The position numbers and the translations under genes were made by a program. DNA of 15,685 bases from UMGS1649 sp964481385. Lineage in GTDB: Bacteria; Bacillota; Clostridia; TANB77; CAG-465. The DNA is taken from positions 1 to 15,685 of the forward strand of contig CAYZTN010000029.1 of the NCBI GenBank assembly GCA_964481385.1, written 5' to 3'. Below are positions 7,413 through 14,391 of the stretch, piece by piece (position 1 is the stretch's first letter; each line of letters starts with the position of its first letter). Below the pieces are notes generated by a model, which saw only the letters and a list, made by a program, of their open reading frames with translations, made no database searches and had not been told where the DNA came from.

Positions 7413-7913
7413 ATGATAAAAAAAATACAAAGTTATTTAAATATCGTTTTAATTCTCTTTGCTATAGTCGGAATTATATATTTTGTAATTAATGTAATAA
7501 TTGGAATGTTTAAAGAAGAAAAGATAATTACAAAAGAAAATCTAGATGAGTATATTACCCAAGATAAATTAGTTACGTCATACGGTTTATTTAACGCATT
7601 AGAAGAGTGTACTTCTAATTTGTTAAGCACATATATGAAGGAAGAATATTCAGAAATATATAAAATTGTAGGAGAGAAAACAAAGAAAGCATATTCCAAA
7701 GATGAAATAATAACAATTCTGACTAAATATGCAAAAGATATTTTGAATGTTCAAGATATTATGTCCGGAAATAGAATTTGGTTAGATAAAGCGTATCGAA
7801 TAGACGATAGATATATTGCTGAAATAAAATCTAATTATTCAGAAGAAGCATTATACTTAATTTTTAACTTAGATACACATAGTTTAACTTACACTATAGA
7901 TTTGATTGTTTAG
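7413..7913 (+). CDS. Single-pass membrane protein, VirB8-like candidate
   Basis: This 166-residue protein has one N-terminal transmembrane helix (about 10-31) and a soluble outer domain of about 125 residues. The domain begins with helices (LFNALEECTSNLLSTYMKEE, then YSEIYKIVGEKTKKAYSKDE) and ends in alternating strands (YRIDDRYIAEIKSNYSEEAL, LYLIFNLDTHSLTYTIDLIV). Short anchor, helices and then a curved sheet match the NTF2-like fold of VirB8/TcpC-type assembly factors, which nucleate the channel outside the membrane. Sequence identity to known members is not evident to me, so this is a topology-based call. It shares its helix pattern with the next gene product (YMKEEYSEIYKIVGE versus LLEEDYDRFYSYLGE), suggesting paralogues. 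AAGGTGG before the ATG supports the start. Confidence 0.5.
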   Translation: MIKKIQSYLNIVLILFAIVGIIYFVINVIIGMFKEEKIITKENLDEYITQDKLVTSYGLFNALEECTSNLLSTYMKEEYSEIYKIVGEKTKKAYSKDEIITILTKYAKDILNVQDIMSGNRIWLDKAYRIDDRYIAEIKSNYSEEALYLIFNLDTHSLTYTIDLIV

Positions 7914-7923
7914 GAGGTGCTAA

Positions 7924-8793
7924 ATGCAAGGAGAAAGAGAAAGACAGCTAGTTTTGTTACTTGTGACAGGTATAGTAGTGGTAGTAATTGTAGCAGTACT
8001 GCTAATAATAGGCGTTTGGAGTAAGAAAGCAGAACTAACAGCTGAGCAAAAAGAATATAAATTAGGAAGAATAAACTTAGAAAAAAATACAAATGCAGAT
8101 TTAGCAGAGCTGTATGTAAAAGGATATTTTTCTGAAATAGAACAAATGCTGTTAGAAGAAGACTACGATAGGTTTTATAGTTATTTAGGAGAAGATTATA
8201 TAGAGTATAGTGGAATGACAAGAGAAAGTGTGGAAAAATACTTAATAGATAAAAAGATAATAGGAGAGATGCTAGAATTAAAGGCTTATGAGTGTGTAAA
8301 TGTAGAAGGGTATAGCAATGTGTATGTTCTAAACATTAAGTTGAAAGATGGAGTATATGATATTGGTGTAGTCGTAAGAGAGATATCTCCGAATAATTAT
8401 ACACTTTCATTTGAAGAATATATAAAATCAGAAACATTAAATTACAATTCGACGATGAATAGTGTTAATTTATCAATAGGAAAAGCTGTGTATTTTTCCA
8501 ATTATGTTGAATACGACGTTACTGTAAAAAATGTACATGACGATACGATCAGATTAAACACAAAAAATATGCCAGAAGATATATATTTGAAATTAACAGA
8601 TGGCACATTAATAACACCATATAACGTTTTAATGGGTGGTAGTGAAGTTGTGTTAGAAAGAGATAGAATAAAAGAATACAAGATAAGATATAATGTGGAA
8701 AACGGAAATATTCCTCAAATAGAATCTTTTGTTATAAAAGACATATATTATGACGGAAAAGATATAGTGGGGGATGCTGAGTTCGTCTTTTGA
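7924..8793 (+). CDS. VirB8-like membrane protein with added beta domain
   Basis: This 289-residue protein has an N-terminal transmembrane helix (about 8-31) and an NTF2-like candidate domain (about 58-150) with helices DLAELYVKGYFSEIEQMLLE and DYDRFYSYLGEDY, then strands. A second, strand-rich domain (about 165-289) begins NLSIGKAVYFSNYVEYDVTV and looks like an immunoglobulin-type sandwich of the DUF4352 kind. The first domain parallels the preceding 166-residue protein, so the two genes probably arose by duplication and form a VirB8-like pair. The protein would sit outside the membrane and help assemble the channel across the cell wall. AGGAGGTG, seven bases before the ATG, fixes the start and overlaps the stop of the upstream gene. 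The gene lies 34 nt before the hydrolase gene. Confidence 0.5.
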   Translation: MQGERERQLVLLLVTGIVVVVIVAVLLIIGVWSKKAELTAEQKEYKLGRINLEKNTNADLAELYVKGYFSEIEQMLLEEDYDRFYSYLGEDYIEYSGMTRESVEKYLIDKKIIGEMLELKAYECVNVEGYSNVYVLNIKLKDGVYDIGVVVREISPNNYTLSFEEYIKSETLNYNSTMNSVNLSIGKAVYFSNYVEYDVTVKNVHDDTIRLNTKNMPEDIYLKLTDGTLITPYNVLMGGSEVVLERDRIKEYKIRYNVENGNIPQIESFVIKDIYYDGKDIVGDAEFVF

Positions 8794-8827
8794 GTAAATA
8801 TTAAAATGTGTAAGGGAGGTGACTTTT

Positions 8828-11800
8828 GTGGATACATCTGATTTTGAACAAGATGAGGTGCAGGATAATGGTGATGATGGTAGTAGTATAAGTGATGATA
8901 TAGATGATATAAAAGAAAGTGCAAAAAATGTAAAAGAAAAATTTAAAGGCGGGACTAACAACGACCCTAAACCAACTGATGATGCAAAGAACTTTAATGA
9001 GAACTTGCGTAATAGGAATATGGCTAGAAGTAATGGCGCTGGTGAGGCTGGAAAAAACGTTGCTCAAGGCGCCGGTAAAGAAGCTGGTAAAGAGGCTGGT
9101 AAGGAAGTTGGCAAGCAAGCGGGAAAAGAAGCAGGTAAAGAAGCTGGAAAAGAAATTGCAAAAGAAGCTGGTAAAGAAGCAGGAAAACAAGCCGCCAAAG
9201 AAGGCGCGAAGACAGCAACAAAAGCAATACCTTATGTAGGACAAGTTATAGCAATATTAGATTTAGCGGTTAAGTTGAAAAAACTTCAAAACAAGCTAGA
9301 TAAAAAAGCAGAGGAAAATGGCTTTAATTTAAAAGCAATTAGACGTTTGTTGGTTGCGTCACCTGTGCTTGGAATATTTGTTATAGTTGGTTTAATTTTA
9401 GTTGTAATTATGCTTTTGTCACAGACATCAACACTTGAAAAAACAGATGCATTAAAAAAAGCGTTAGAATGTGCTGAGACCGGTGGTTGTAATGATTTCA
9501 TGAATACAAAAGTAAATATAACTGGAGCAGCTTATCCTGTGGGAACAGAACTAATAAGTACTGTCCTTACTTTTGCAGGAGATCTTGTGGATAGTGCCAC
9601 TAAAAGACAAGCAGAAGAAGATCGAACGGGACTTTGGGGATTTATCGATTCTGCACAAGATAGATTAGAGGCCAAAAAACTTATATATTTTACAGATTTA
9701 CAAATAGCGAGGTTCGTAATACAATATTTGATGTTTGAAAACAAGTATTATGGGCATACAGGTACTATTTCGGATATAATAAGTGACTTATCAGTTGACC
9801 TGAAAAGCAGTGACGACGATAACGAAAAAAACTTTATAGAGTATATGTTTGATTTGTTGCTAAAATGTAAAATAATAGGAGATATATATGAAGCGGTTAG
9901 CTTATTTAATTGGTTGAAGTTAGAAAAAGTTGCATTTAATAAAATTAAGTGGCAAATTATATATACTGGCACAACTGGTACAGGAGTTGGATTGTTTGAT
10001 GATTTGGCAAATAATTTTTGTGATGCTACTAGTGTAGTAGTGGATAAAATTAAGTTCAAAAAATCTGCAAAGTTTGATGAAATTTGTCGTGATGATAAAG
10101 AGAGTAAAGCTGTGACTTTTAAGGTAGTAGGTAATATTAGTTTAACTACATCTTTGTTATTAGTCCCGACCTCTGTATTTGAAATTGATGATGCAATTCT
10201 TAATGCAGCAGGTCAAGCCCTCAAACCGTTAGATATATTTGGTATAAGCGATAAAATGTCACAAATTCCGTTTTTTGATAAAATACAAAAAGGTATGTTG
10301 CCAAATGAAGAAACATTAGTTAATGCAGTATATGAATATCTTCCTACTTGGGCTGAAATTTATTCTGTTTATGTTAATAGTGGCGATTTAAAAATGGCAA
10401 ACGAAGTATATAATTATTATGTAAAAAACTTTGATGAAGGTGGAGATTTTGAAATAGAAGTATCATTGTATGCTTTAAGAAATTATACTGTTACTATAAC
10501 AACAAAGCTAGGAGCACCTGATACAGTGTACGAAATACGCGATACTAATGATAATCTAATAAAATACCAAAACGACAATGGAGAAGACGCTTATGCTACT
10601 AATTTAAGTGAAACGCAGATGAAAGAGTTTGTTTCTGCTAATGAGGAAGATGATCCTTGTACCAAAGAGGACAGTAATGATTGTAAAGACGCTGTGAAGG
10701 AATATGCGTGTCCAACGAACGAGGATGCTTCGAAAATGTGTACTTGTACGGATGAACAGTTGGACAACAAAATTAATGGCTGTACAAGGGGAAAACTCTC
10801 TGTATGGGGAAAAATAAAGAATTTTGCTAAAGGTCTCGAGAAGGTATTAAGAAAAGGCTGGGCAGCTGTAAAAGGAGTTTTAGGTACAGGCTGGTATTAT
10901 GTTAGTAATATTACTAATAATTTTATTTCCAAAAACTTCCCGTTAACTGCTGCTTCGAAAAGAGTTTGGGCCATTTCGGTTACTAAGGGGACGACATTTG
11001 ATGGTAGATACGAATGGGCATATACGACAGATGTAACAAAAACAGTAGAAAAAGGTATAAAAGGTACTGTAGAGGAAACATATGTAGCAAGTTCAGATAA
11101 TCTAGACATCAATGGTGGCGTAGAAAACACCACTGAAAAAGAAGGTACAAAGCTTATATCAAAAACAACAATAGCTAAAACAGATGAATTTAAAGTACTG
11201 CAAATAACGAAGATACTAGATATAGAAAAAGAAATTAGAACATATAACGAAAGTTTGAAGATGGTGTCATCACATTATAGCGACTATACATTGAAGAAAC
11301 AAAAAGTTGATGAAAATGGTAATGCTTATGAAGAAGAAGTAACTTATGATAATAGAGCTGCGTATGTAATAGAATTAATTAATAAAGATGGAAGGTATCA
11401 ATATAATTCAGATGACTATGCGGCAGCATATGAATCAGTGAGAGCATATAAAGGAGAATCATATTTGTATTCAGGTCAATATACTGATTATTCTCTTTTA
11501 GCCGACGGTGCTTTTGGTTGGCCACTTGCAACAATTCAATCTCCTTTGGTGCTTAGTTGTTATGGAACGAGAAACTGTGTTAAAGGTTGTTCTGGTTCTG
11601 AAGTGCATTTCGGTGATGATTTGCCTGCTGTAGAGGGTACTAAAATATTAGCGGCCAGTTCAGGAGAAGTAATATATAATGAATATAACCCTAGCGGATA
11701 TGGATATTATATAGTTATAAAACATAGTAATGGTTGGTATTCATTATATGGGCATATGGTAAGACAAAGTACTTTAGGAGTAGGAACAAAAGTTAACGCT

Positions 11801-12022
11801 GGACAGGTTATAGGGTATGTTGGTACGACAGGTAATAGTGAAGGTAATCACTTGCACTTTGAACTGAGGTATGCTACTACTGGCGGTTTTTGGAGAGCAG
11901 AAATGAAAGAGCCGTTATTATACATAGCCAAATCAACAATACCTGAAAATTTAGTAATATCAGGTGGAAATTGTCCAGATATTTCTAAAGTTGGTGCTAA
12001 TGTAAATGTAAATATACACTAA
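8828..12022 (+). CDS. Membrane-anchored M23 peptidoglycan hydrolase (VirB1 role)
   Basis: This protein has 1064 residues when read from GTG 8828. The earlier in-frame GTG at 8819 lies inside the ribosome binding site AAGGGAGGTG (8812-8821) and is rejected. The N-terminus is acidic, followed by a repeat of twelve four-residue units mostly AGKE (82-129) and one transmembrane helix (about 172-200). A long extracellular region follows, with a cluster of six cysteines between 611 and 652. The C-terminal M23/LytM domain spans about 895-1045. Its zinc ligands and catalytic residues are intact: His 927 and Asp 931 in HFGDD, His 976 in YGHM, His 1008 and His 1010 in HLH. It should cut peptide cross-bridges in the cell wall to let the secretion channel pass. 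No SLT or NlpC/P60 domain is visible, unlike the Tn916-type hydrolase. The middle 650 residues are unassigned. Confidence 0.9.
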   Translation: MDTSDFEQDEVQDNGDDGSSISDDIDDIKESAKNVKEKFKGGTNNDPKPTDDAKNFNENLRNRNMARSNGAGEAGKNVAQGAGKEAGKEAGKEVGKQAGKEAGKEAGKEIAKEAGKEAGKQAAKEGAKTATKAIPYVGQVIAILDLAVKLKKLQNKLDKKAEENGFNLKAIRRLLVASPVLGIFVIVGLILVVIMLLSQTSTLEKTDALKKALECAETGGCNDFMNTKVNITGAAYPVGTELISTVLTFAGDLVDSATKRQAEEDRTGLWGFIDSAQDRLEAKKLIYFTDLQIARFVIQYLMFENKYYGHTGTISDIISDLSVDLKSSDDDNEKNFIEYMFDLLLKCKIIGDIYEAVSLFNWLKLEKVAFNKIKWQIIYTGTTGTGVGLFDDLANNFCDATSVVVDKIKFKKSAKFDEICRDDKESKAVTFKVVGNISLTTSLLLVPTSVFEIDDAILNAAGQALKPLDIFGISDKMSQIPFFDKIQKGMLPNEETLVNAVYEYLPTWAEIYSVYVNSGDLKMANEVYNYYVKNFDEGGDFEIEVSLYALRNYTVTITTKLGAPDTVYEIRDTNDNLIKYQNDNGEDAYATNLSETQMKEFVSANEEDDPCTKEDSNDCKDAVKEYACPTNEDASKMCTCTDEQLDNKINGCTRGKLSVWGKIKNFAKGLEKVLRKGWAAVKGVLGTGWYYVSNITNNFISKNFPLTAASKRVWAISVTKGTTFDGRYEWAYTTDVTKTVEKGIKGTVEETYVASSDNLDINGGVENTTEKEGTKLISKTTIAKTDEFKVLQITKILDIEKEIRTYNESLKMVSSHYSDYTLKKQKVDENGNAYEEEVTYDNRAAYVIELINKDGRYQYNSDDYAAAYESVRAYKGESYLYSGQYTDYSLLADGAFGWPLATIQSPLVLSCYGTRNCVKGCSGSEVHFGDDLPAVEGTKILAASSGEVIYNEYNPSGYGYYIVIKHSNGWYSLYGHMVRQSTLGVGTKVNAGQVIGYVGTTGNSEGNHLHFELRYATTGGFWRAEMKEPLLYIAKSTIPENLVISGGNCPDISKVGANVNVNIH
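9071..9214 (+). repeat. In-frame 12-bp tandem repeats encoding AGKE tetrads
   Basis: Twelve consecutive 12-bp units encode AGKE or close variants (VGKQ, IAKE, AGKQ, AAKE, GAKT) inside the cytoplasmic N-terminus of the hydrolase. The codons vary between units (GCT/GCA/GCG/GCC, GGT/GGA/GGC), so the amino-acid pattern is conserved beyond simple DNA slippage. Glycine or alanine at every fourth residue suggests a helix with a small-residue stripe, like a glycine zipper. Unit changes would stay in frame and only alter length. Confidence 0.85.
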
Positions 12023-12047
12023 GTGTTATTTGTGTCAAGATGGTAAG

Positions 12048-12201
12048 CTGTCATGCTGTCATGCTGTCATTTGGGACGTTTCTATTTGACACCGCAAAAG
12101 GAAGAGGCGTGGTCCTCTTCCTTTCCTATTTTATTTATTGTTAAAAAATAAAAAGAGTGTCAAATAGAAACGTCCCAAATGACAGCATGACAGCATGACA
12201 G
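12048..12201. repeat. 45-bp perfect inverted repeat, MITE or REP-like
   Basis: The sequence 12048-12092 is the exact reverse complement of 12157-12201 (45 of 45 bp), with 64 bp between the arms that contain a separate 11-bp terminator hairpin. The outer part of each arm is made of 8-bp units (ATGCTGTC on the left, GACAGCAT on the right). The inner part carries GGGACGTTTCTATTTGACAC. Similar GGGACGGTTCT-type palindromes occur between genes in many Bacillota and some are linked to Y1 (RAYT) transposases. That link is from general knowledge and is not shown here. No transposase gene is present. Confidence 0.85.
12097..12130 (+). terminator. Terminator of the T4SS operon
   Basis: The arms 12097-12107 (AAAGGAAGAGG) and 12114-12124 (CCTCTTCCTTT) pair perfectly around a 6-nt loop, and a T-rich tract (CCTATTTTATTTATT) follows. 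It lies 75 nt after the stop of the hydrolase gene, at the centre of the 45-bp inverted repeat. The T tract is interrupted. On the minus strand the hairpin is followed by TTTGCGG, so termination of the converging gene would be weaker. Confidence 0.7.
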
Positions 12202-13004
12202 TATGACAGTATGACAGCATGACAGTATGACAGCATGACAGTATGACACCTTGTCAATCTAATACTAGATGACATACTACTCTTTAATTTTAAATCTTGC
12301 TTTTGTTTTTTTATAAACTCATTGCGCCTTACTTTCATGGCTTGACGTTTTTCATCAATACTACATTTAAGAGTAGGGAAAGCATGTACAAGACGGCTAA
12401 ACAAACCACGTTTTTCAAGTAATCTTTCTTTAACTCGTTTTGTAATTTCTATAGTGCTATCTTTTTTTACTTCAAGAGCTAAGTTTTTAATAGAAGAAAT
12501 TATATTAAATGATACTATGTTATCTGTAATAAAGATTACTGCTAAAATAGCGGATAATGTGTATTTAACACTTGGTGGAATTGCTACAATCATTGTCCAA
12601 AACTTTGGTGTTAAAAAGCACAACATACCCATCCCTATGAGGCCAAAAAATGCGGTGTTTTCCAAGCAAATTCTACCATTTAAATTAAACTTTTTATTTG
12701 AATAGTCCCACCATCTAGCTTTAAATAGTTTTTCCATAATGTAGCTTGTTATATATTCAAGCACTGAGGCGATAACTGCAGAAAGTATAAAGACTACTAT
12801 ATAGTCTGAGGTATACTTTTGAAGAAGTAGTGAAATTGCAATGCCTCCTGTACCGTATATTGGACAATATGGTCCTATTAAAAATCCTCTGTTTACAAAA
12901 CGCTTACTGTCAATGCTTACAAACGTCACTTCTATAACCCAACCAATGCAAGAATATATTAAAAACAACAAAAATAAATCTATCACATAATTTAACATTT
13001 CCAT
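12141..13004 (-). CDS. CmpB/type IV ABC-transporter-like membrane protein
   Basis: This 287-residue protein is read from ATG 13004, chosen because GAAGGTG lies six bases upstream. An upstream in-frame ATG at 13073 lies in the -35 element of the likely promoter. The core (about 1-190) has several membrane helices and the motifs YSCIGWVIEV, NRGFLIGPYCPIYG and NLNGRICLENTAFFG. These are the hallmark of the putative ABC-transporter type IV family (ABC_trans_CmpB). Function in that family is poorly known. A basic cytoplasmic region follows (about 200-250). The last 35 residues, from CHTVMLSY on, are encoded entirely by the 8-bp array and one arm of the inverted repeat, and the stop codon lies inside that element. 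The original C-terminus has therefore been replaced or extended. The gene converges on the T4SS operon and diverges from the DUF308 gene. Confidence 0.82.
   Translation of the reverse strand: MEMLNYVIDLFLLFLIYSCIGWVIEVTFVSIDSKRFVNRGFLIGPYCPIYGTGGIAISLLLQKYTSDYIVVFILSAVIASVLEYITSYIMEKLFKARWWDYSNKKFNLNGRICLENTAFFGLIGMGMLCFLTPKFWTMIVAIPPSVKYTLSAILAVIFITDNIVSFNIISSIKNLALEVKKDSTIEITKRVKERLLEKRGLFSRLVHAFPTLKCSIDEKRQAMKVRRNEFIKKQKQDLKLKSSMSSSIRLTRCHTVMLSYCHAVILSYCHAVMLSFGTFLFDTLFIF
12181..12249. repeat. 8-bp tandem array (GACAGYAT)x8 inside coding sequence
   Basis: Eight perfect tandem units of GACAGCAT or GACAGTAT run from 12181 to 12244 and end in GACAC. Read on the minus strand, three units make an eight-residue peptide period (CHAVMLSY/CHAVILSY) at the C-terminus of the membrane protein. 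The opposite arm of the inverted repeat has about three units only. Because 8 is not a multiple of 3, gaining or losing one unit shifts the downstream frame. Confidence 0.9.
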
Positions 13005-13023
13005 GTTTTTCACCTTCGTTTTA

Positions 13024-13052
13024 TTGTAAATTATTTTGAAAACAATTATAAT
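13024..13052 (+). promoter_or_regulatory. Promoter of the DUF308 gene
   Basis: TTGTAA (13024-13029) and a perfect TATAAT (13047-13052) are separated by 17 nt, placing the transcript start about 27 nt before ATG 13086. The -10 box overlaps the -10 box of the divergent promoter on the other strand. Confidence 0.6.
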
Positions 13053-13073
13053 ATACTTGAAAGGAAGTTTCAA
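13045..13073 (-). promoter_or_regulatory. Promoter of the CmpB-like gene
   Basis: On the minus strand TTGAAA (13073-13068, five of six) and a perfect TATAAT (13050-13045) are spaced by 17 nt, a near-consensus SigA-type promoter. Transcription would begin near 13038, which excludes the in-frame ATG at 13073 as the start and supports ATG 13004. Confidence 0.7.
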
Positions 13074-13085
13074 TAAGGTGATTTT

Positions 13086-13628
13086 ATGGAAAGATTAAAA
13101 AAATCTACACAAGCTAATGTCCTAGTGTCCATTGCGTTTATACTTTTAGGTCTTATGCTAGCATTTAAGCCAGACGTAACATTTAGCTTAATAGTTAATA
13201 TAATTGGGGGAATAATTATACTATTTGGGGTAGTAAAAATATTTAACTACTTAAAACTAAAAAAAGACTTCAATATGTTTGAATATGACCTTTTCTTTGG
13301 GATTTTTGGAATAATACTTGGAATAGTAGTTATTGTGTTTGGAAGAGAAGTAGCAAGTCTTTTCAGAGTTATAGTTGGAATTTGGATAATATATAACGCG
13401 ATACTTAAAATGCAAGTTTCACTTTACCTAAAAAGAGGTATGGCGCATGTTTGGTCATATACAATGATTGGGGCGTGTCTTATGTTTGTATGTGGTTTAT
13501 TCATTACGTTTAAATCAAACGCAATCATTAGCACAGTTGGTATTGTTGTTATTATTTACGCGGTAATGGATTTAATAGAAAATTTAATCACTTTAAAAAA
13601 CTTTAAGAACATATATATTCAAAAGTAA
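13086..13628 (+). CDS. DUF308 family membrane protein
   Basis: This 180-residue protein consists of six hydrophobic helices (about 12-29, 34-53, 67-86, 90-108, 123-143 and 147-166) in three similar hairpins. Each begins with a small-residue motif such as IAFILLGLMLAF, GIFGIILGIVVIVFG and IGACLMFVCGLFITF, and each ends in a GI(I/V)IIY/GGIIILF-type helix. This repeated pattern is typical of DUF308 (HdeD-like) membrane proteins, whose molecular role is unknown in most Gram-positive bacteria. AAGGTG five bases before the ATG fixes the start. It is transcribed away from the CmpB-like gene by an overlapping promoter and has no clear terminator in the 89 nt before the next promoter and gene. Confidence 0.75.
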   Translation: MERLKKSTQANVLVSIAFILLGLMLAFKPDVTFSLIVNIIGGIIILFGVVKIFNYLKLKKDFNMFEYDLFFGIFGIILGIVVIVFGREVASLFRVIVGIWIIYNAILKMQVSLYLKRGMAHVWSYTMIGACLMFVCGLFITFKSNAIISTVGIVVIIYAVMDLIENLITLKNFKNIYIQK

Positions 13629-13702
13629 CTAGTTATAAATAAGGACAAATGTGTAGAGTAAAATTTATTTGTAATATGTACTAGAATAAACCAGTATTCG
13701 CG

Positions 13703-13711
13703 TGATATAAT
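13703..13711 (+). promoter_or_regulatory. Extended -10 promoter of the NlpC-like gene
   Basis: TGATATAAT (13703-13711) is a full TGnTATAAT extended -10 element. No good -35 hexamer precedes it, as expected for this promoter class. The predicted transcript start near 13718 coincides with an in-frame ATG there, so translation more likely starts at ATG 13736. Confidence 0.55.
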
Positions 13712-13735
13712 AATTATATGAATAGGGGAAAAAAG

Positions 13736-14281
13736 ATGAAAATATATATTATACTTACCTACACAGGTACAGCGCTTTCTAAAATAATAAAACTTAGAAC
13801 AAAAGATGAATTTTCTCACGTGTCTATAGCGCTAGATCCAAATTTAAAACAGATGTATAGCTTCGGCAGACTTAACCCATATAACCCGTTTATAGGAGGC
13901 TTTGTTCATGAGTATATAGACAAGGGAACATTTAAACGCTTTAAAAAGACGAGAGCTAAGATAATTGAGCTTGAGATAAGTGAAAAGAAATATGCTAGAT
14001 TGAAAAAGATAATAAAAAAAATTGAATTAAACAAGTCAAAATATAAGTTTAATGTGTTAGGTATGTTTGCGGTTGGTTTAAATATAAAACTTAAATTTAA
14101 AAATTCATTTTATTGTGCTGAGTTTGTTAAATATGTAATAGATAGTGCAAATATAAATATTGACTTGCCAGAGTTAATTAAGCCGGAAAGCTTTAAAGAA
14201 ATACAAGGAAAAGAAGTGTATAGAGGACTTTTAAGAGAATATACATCAATATATAATAATGTACCAAATGGGCATACTTAA
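13736..14281 (+). CDS. Permuted NlpC/P60-like (YiiX-type) cysteine peptidase-like protein
   Basis: This 181-residue protein reads from ATG 13736, which has AGGGGAA at a suitable distance; the earlier ATG 13718 has no site and coincides with the likely transcript start. It opens with a strand IYIILTYTGTALSKIIKL, then FSHVSIAL with the candidate catalytic His 28. Cys 127 and Glu 129 follow in FYCAEFVKYVID. His before Cys is the order of the circularly permuted NlpC/P60 fold (YiiX/LRAT-like), whose members act on amide or ester bonds of peptidoglycan, lipids or unknown targets. There is no signal peptide, so it probably acts inside the cell. The middle is rich in Lys. It has its own promoter and ends inside a hairpin. 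The substrate cannot be inferred. Confidence 0.7.
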   Translation: MKIYIILTYTGTALSKIIKLRTKDEFSHVSIALDPNLKQMYSFGRLNPYNPFIGGFVHEYIDKGTFKRFKKTRAKIIELEISEKKYARLKKIIKKIELNKSKYKFNVLGMFAVGLNIKLKFKNSFYCAEFVKYVIDSANINIDLPELIKPESFKEIQGKEVYRGLLREYTSIYNNVPNGHT

Positions 14282-14294
14282 GTTCCATTTGGTA
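14262..14294 (+). terminator. Stem-loop spanning the stop codon, weak terminator
   Basis: TACCAAATGG (14262-14271) and CCATTTGGTA (14285-14294) form a perfect 10-bp stem around a 13-nt loop that contains the stop codon of the NlpC-like gene. The flanks can extend the stem by a few A-T or G-U pairs. The following sequence (TATTACGTATATA) is not a clean T run, so termination is uncertain; an mRNA 3'-end stabiliser is the alternative. Confidence 0.45.
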
Positions 14295-14341
14295 TATTAC
14301 GTATATATCAAGGGAAAATTATATTTGTTTAAGTGATTGAA

Positions 14342-14375
14342 TAAATATATTGATTAAATATATTGATTAAATATA
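14342..14375. repeat. 13-bp AT-rich tandem repeat, 2.6 copies
   Basis: The unit TAAATATATTGAT occurs at 14342-14354 and 14355-14367, with a partial third copy to 14375. It lies in the intergenic space just downstream of the first toxin gene and next to the left end of the duplicated toxin-antitoxin unit. No function is evident. Confidence 0.8.
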
Positions 14376-14391
14376 AGAGGCTTTAATAAAT

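Noticed and set aside
8819..8827. GTG at 8819 as the start of the M23 hydrolase
   Set aside because: It lies inside the ribosome binding site AAGGGAGGTG; GTG 8828 has correct spacing.
8801..9244. Long minus-strand ORF rich in Phe, Ser and Leu, plus another minus-strand ORF at 9024-9227, opposite the AGKE repeat
   Set aside because: They are reverse-frame by-products of the 12-bp repeats in the hydrolase gene, lack ribosome binding sites and have extreme composition.
12181..12249. CRISPR array
   Set aside because: The 8-bp units are directly adjacent with no spacers and no cas genes are present; it is a simple tandem array.
12454..12705. 83-codon plus-strand ORF
   Set aside because: It lies entirely antisense within the well-supported CmpB-like gene and has no ribosome binding site or recognisable motif.
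13005..13073. ATG at 13073 as the start of the CmpB-like gene, adding 23 residues
   Set aside because: It lies in the -35 element of the predicted promoter, no ribosome binding site precedes it, and ATG 13004 has GAAGGTG at six bases.
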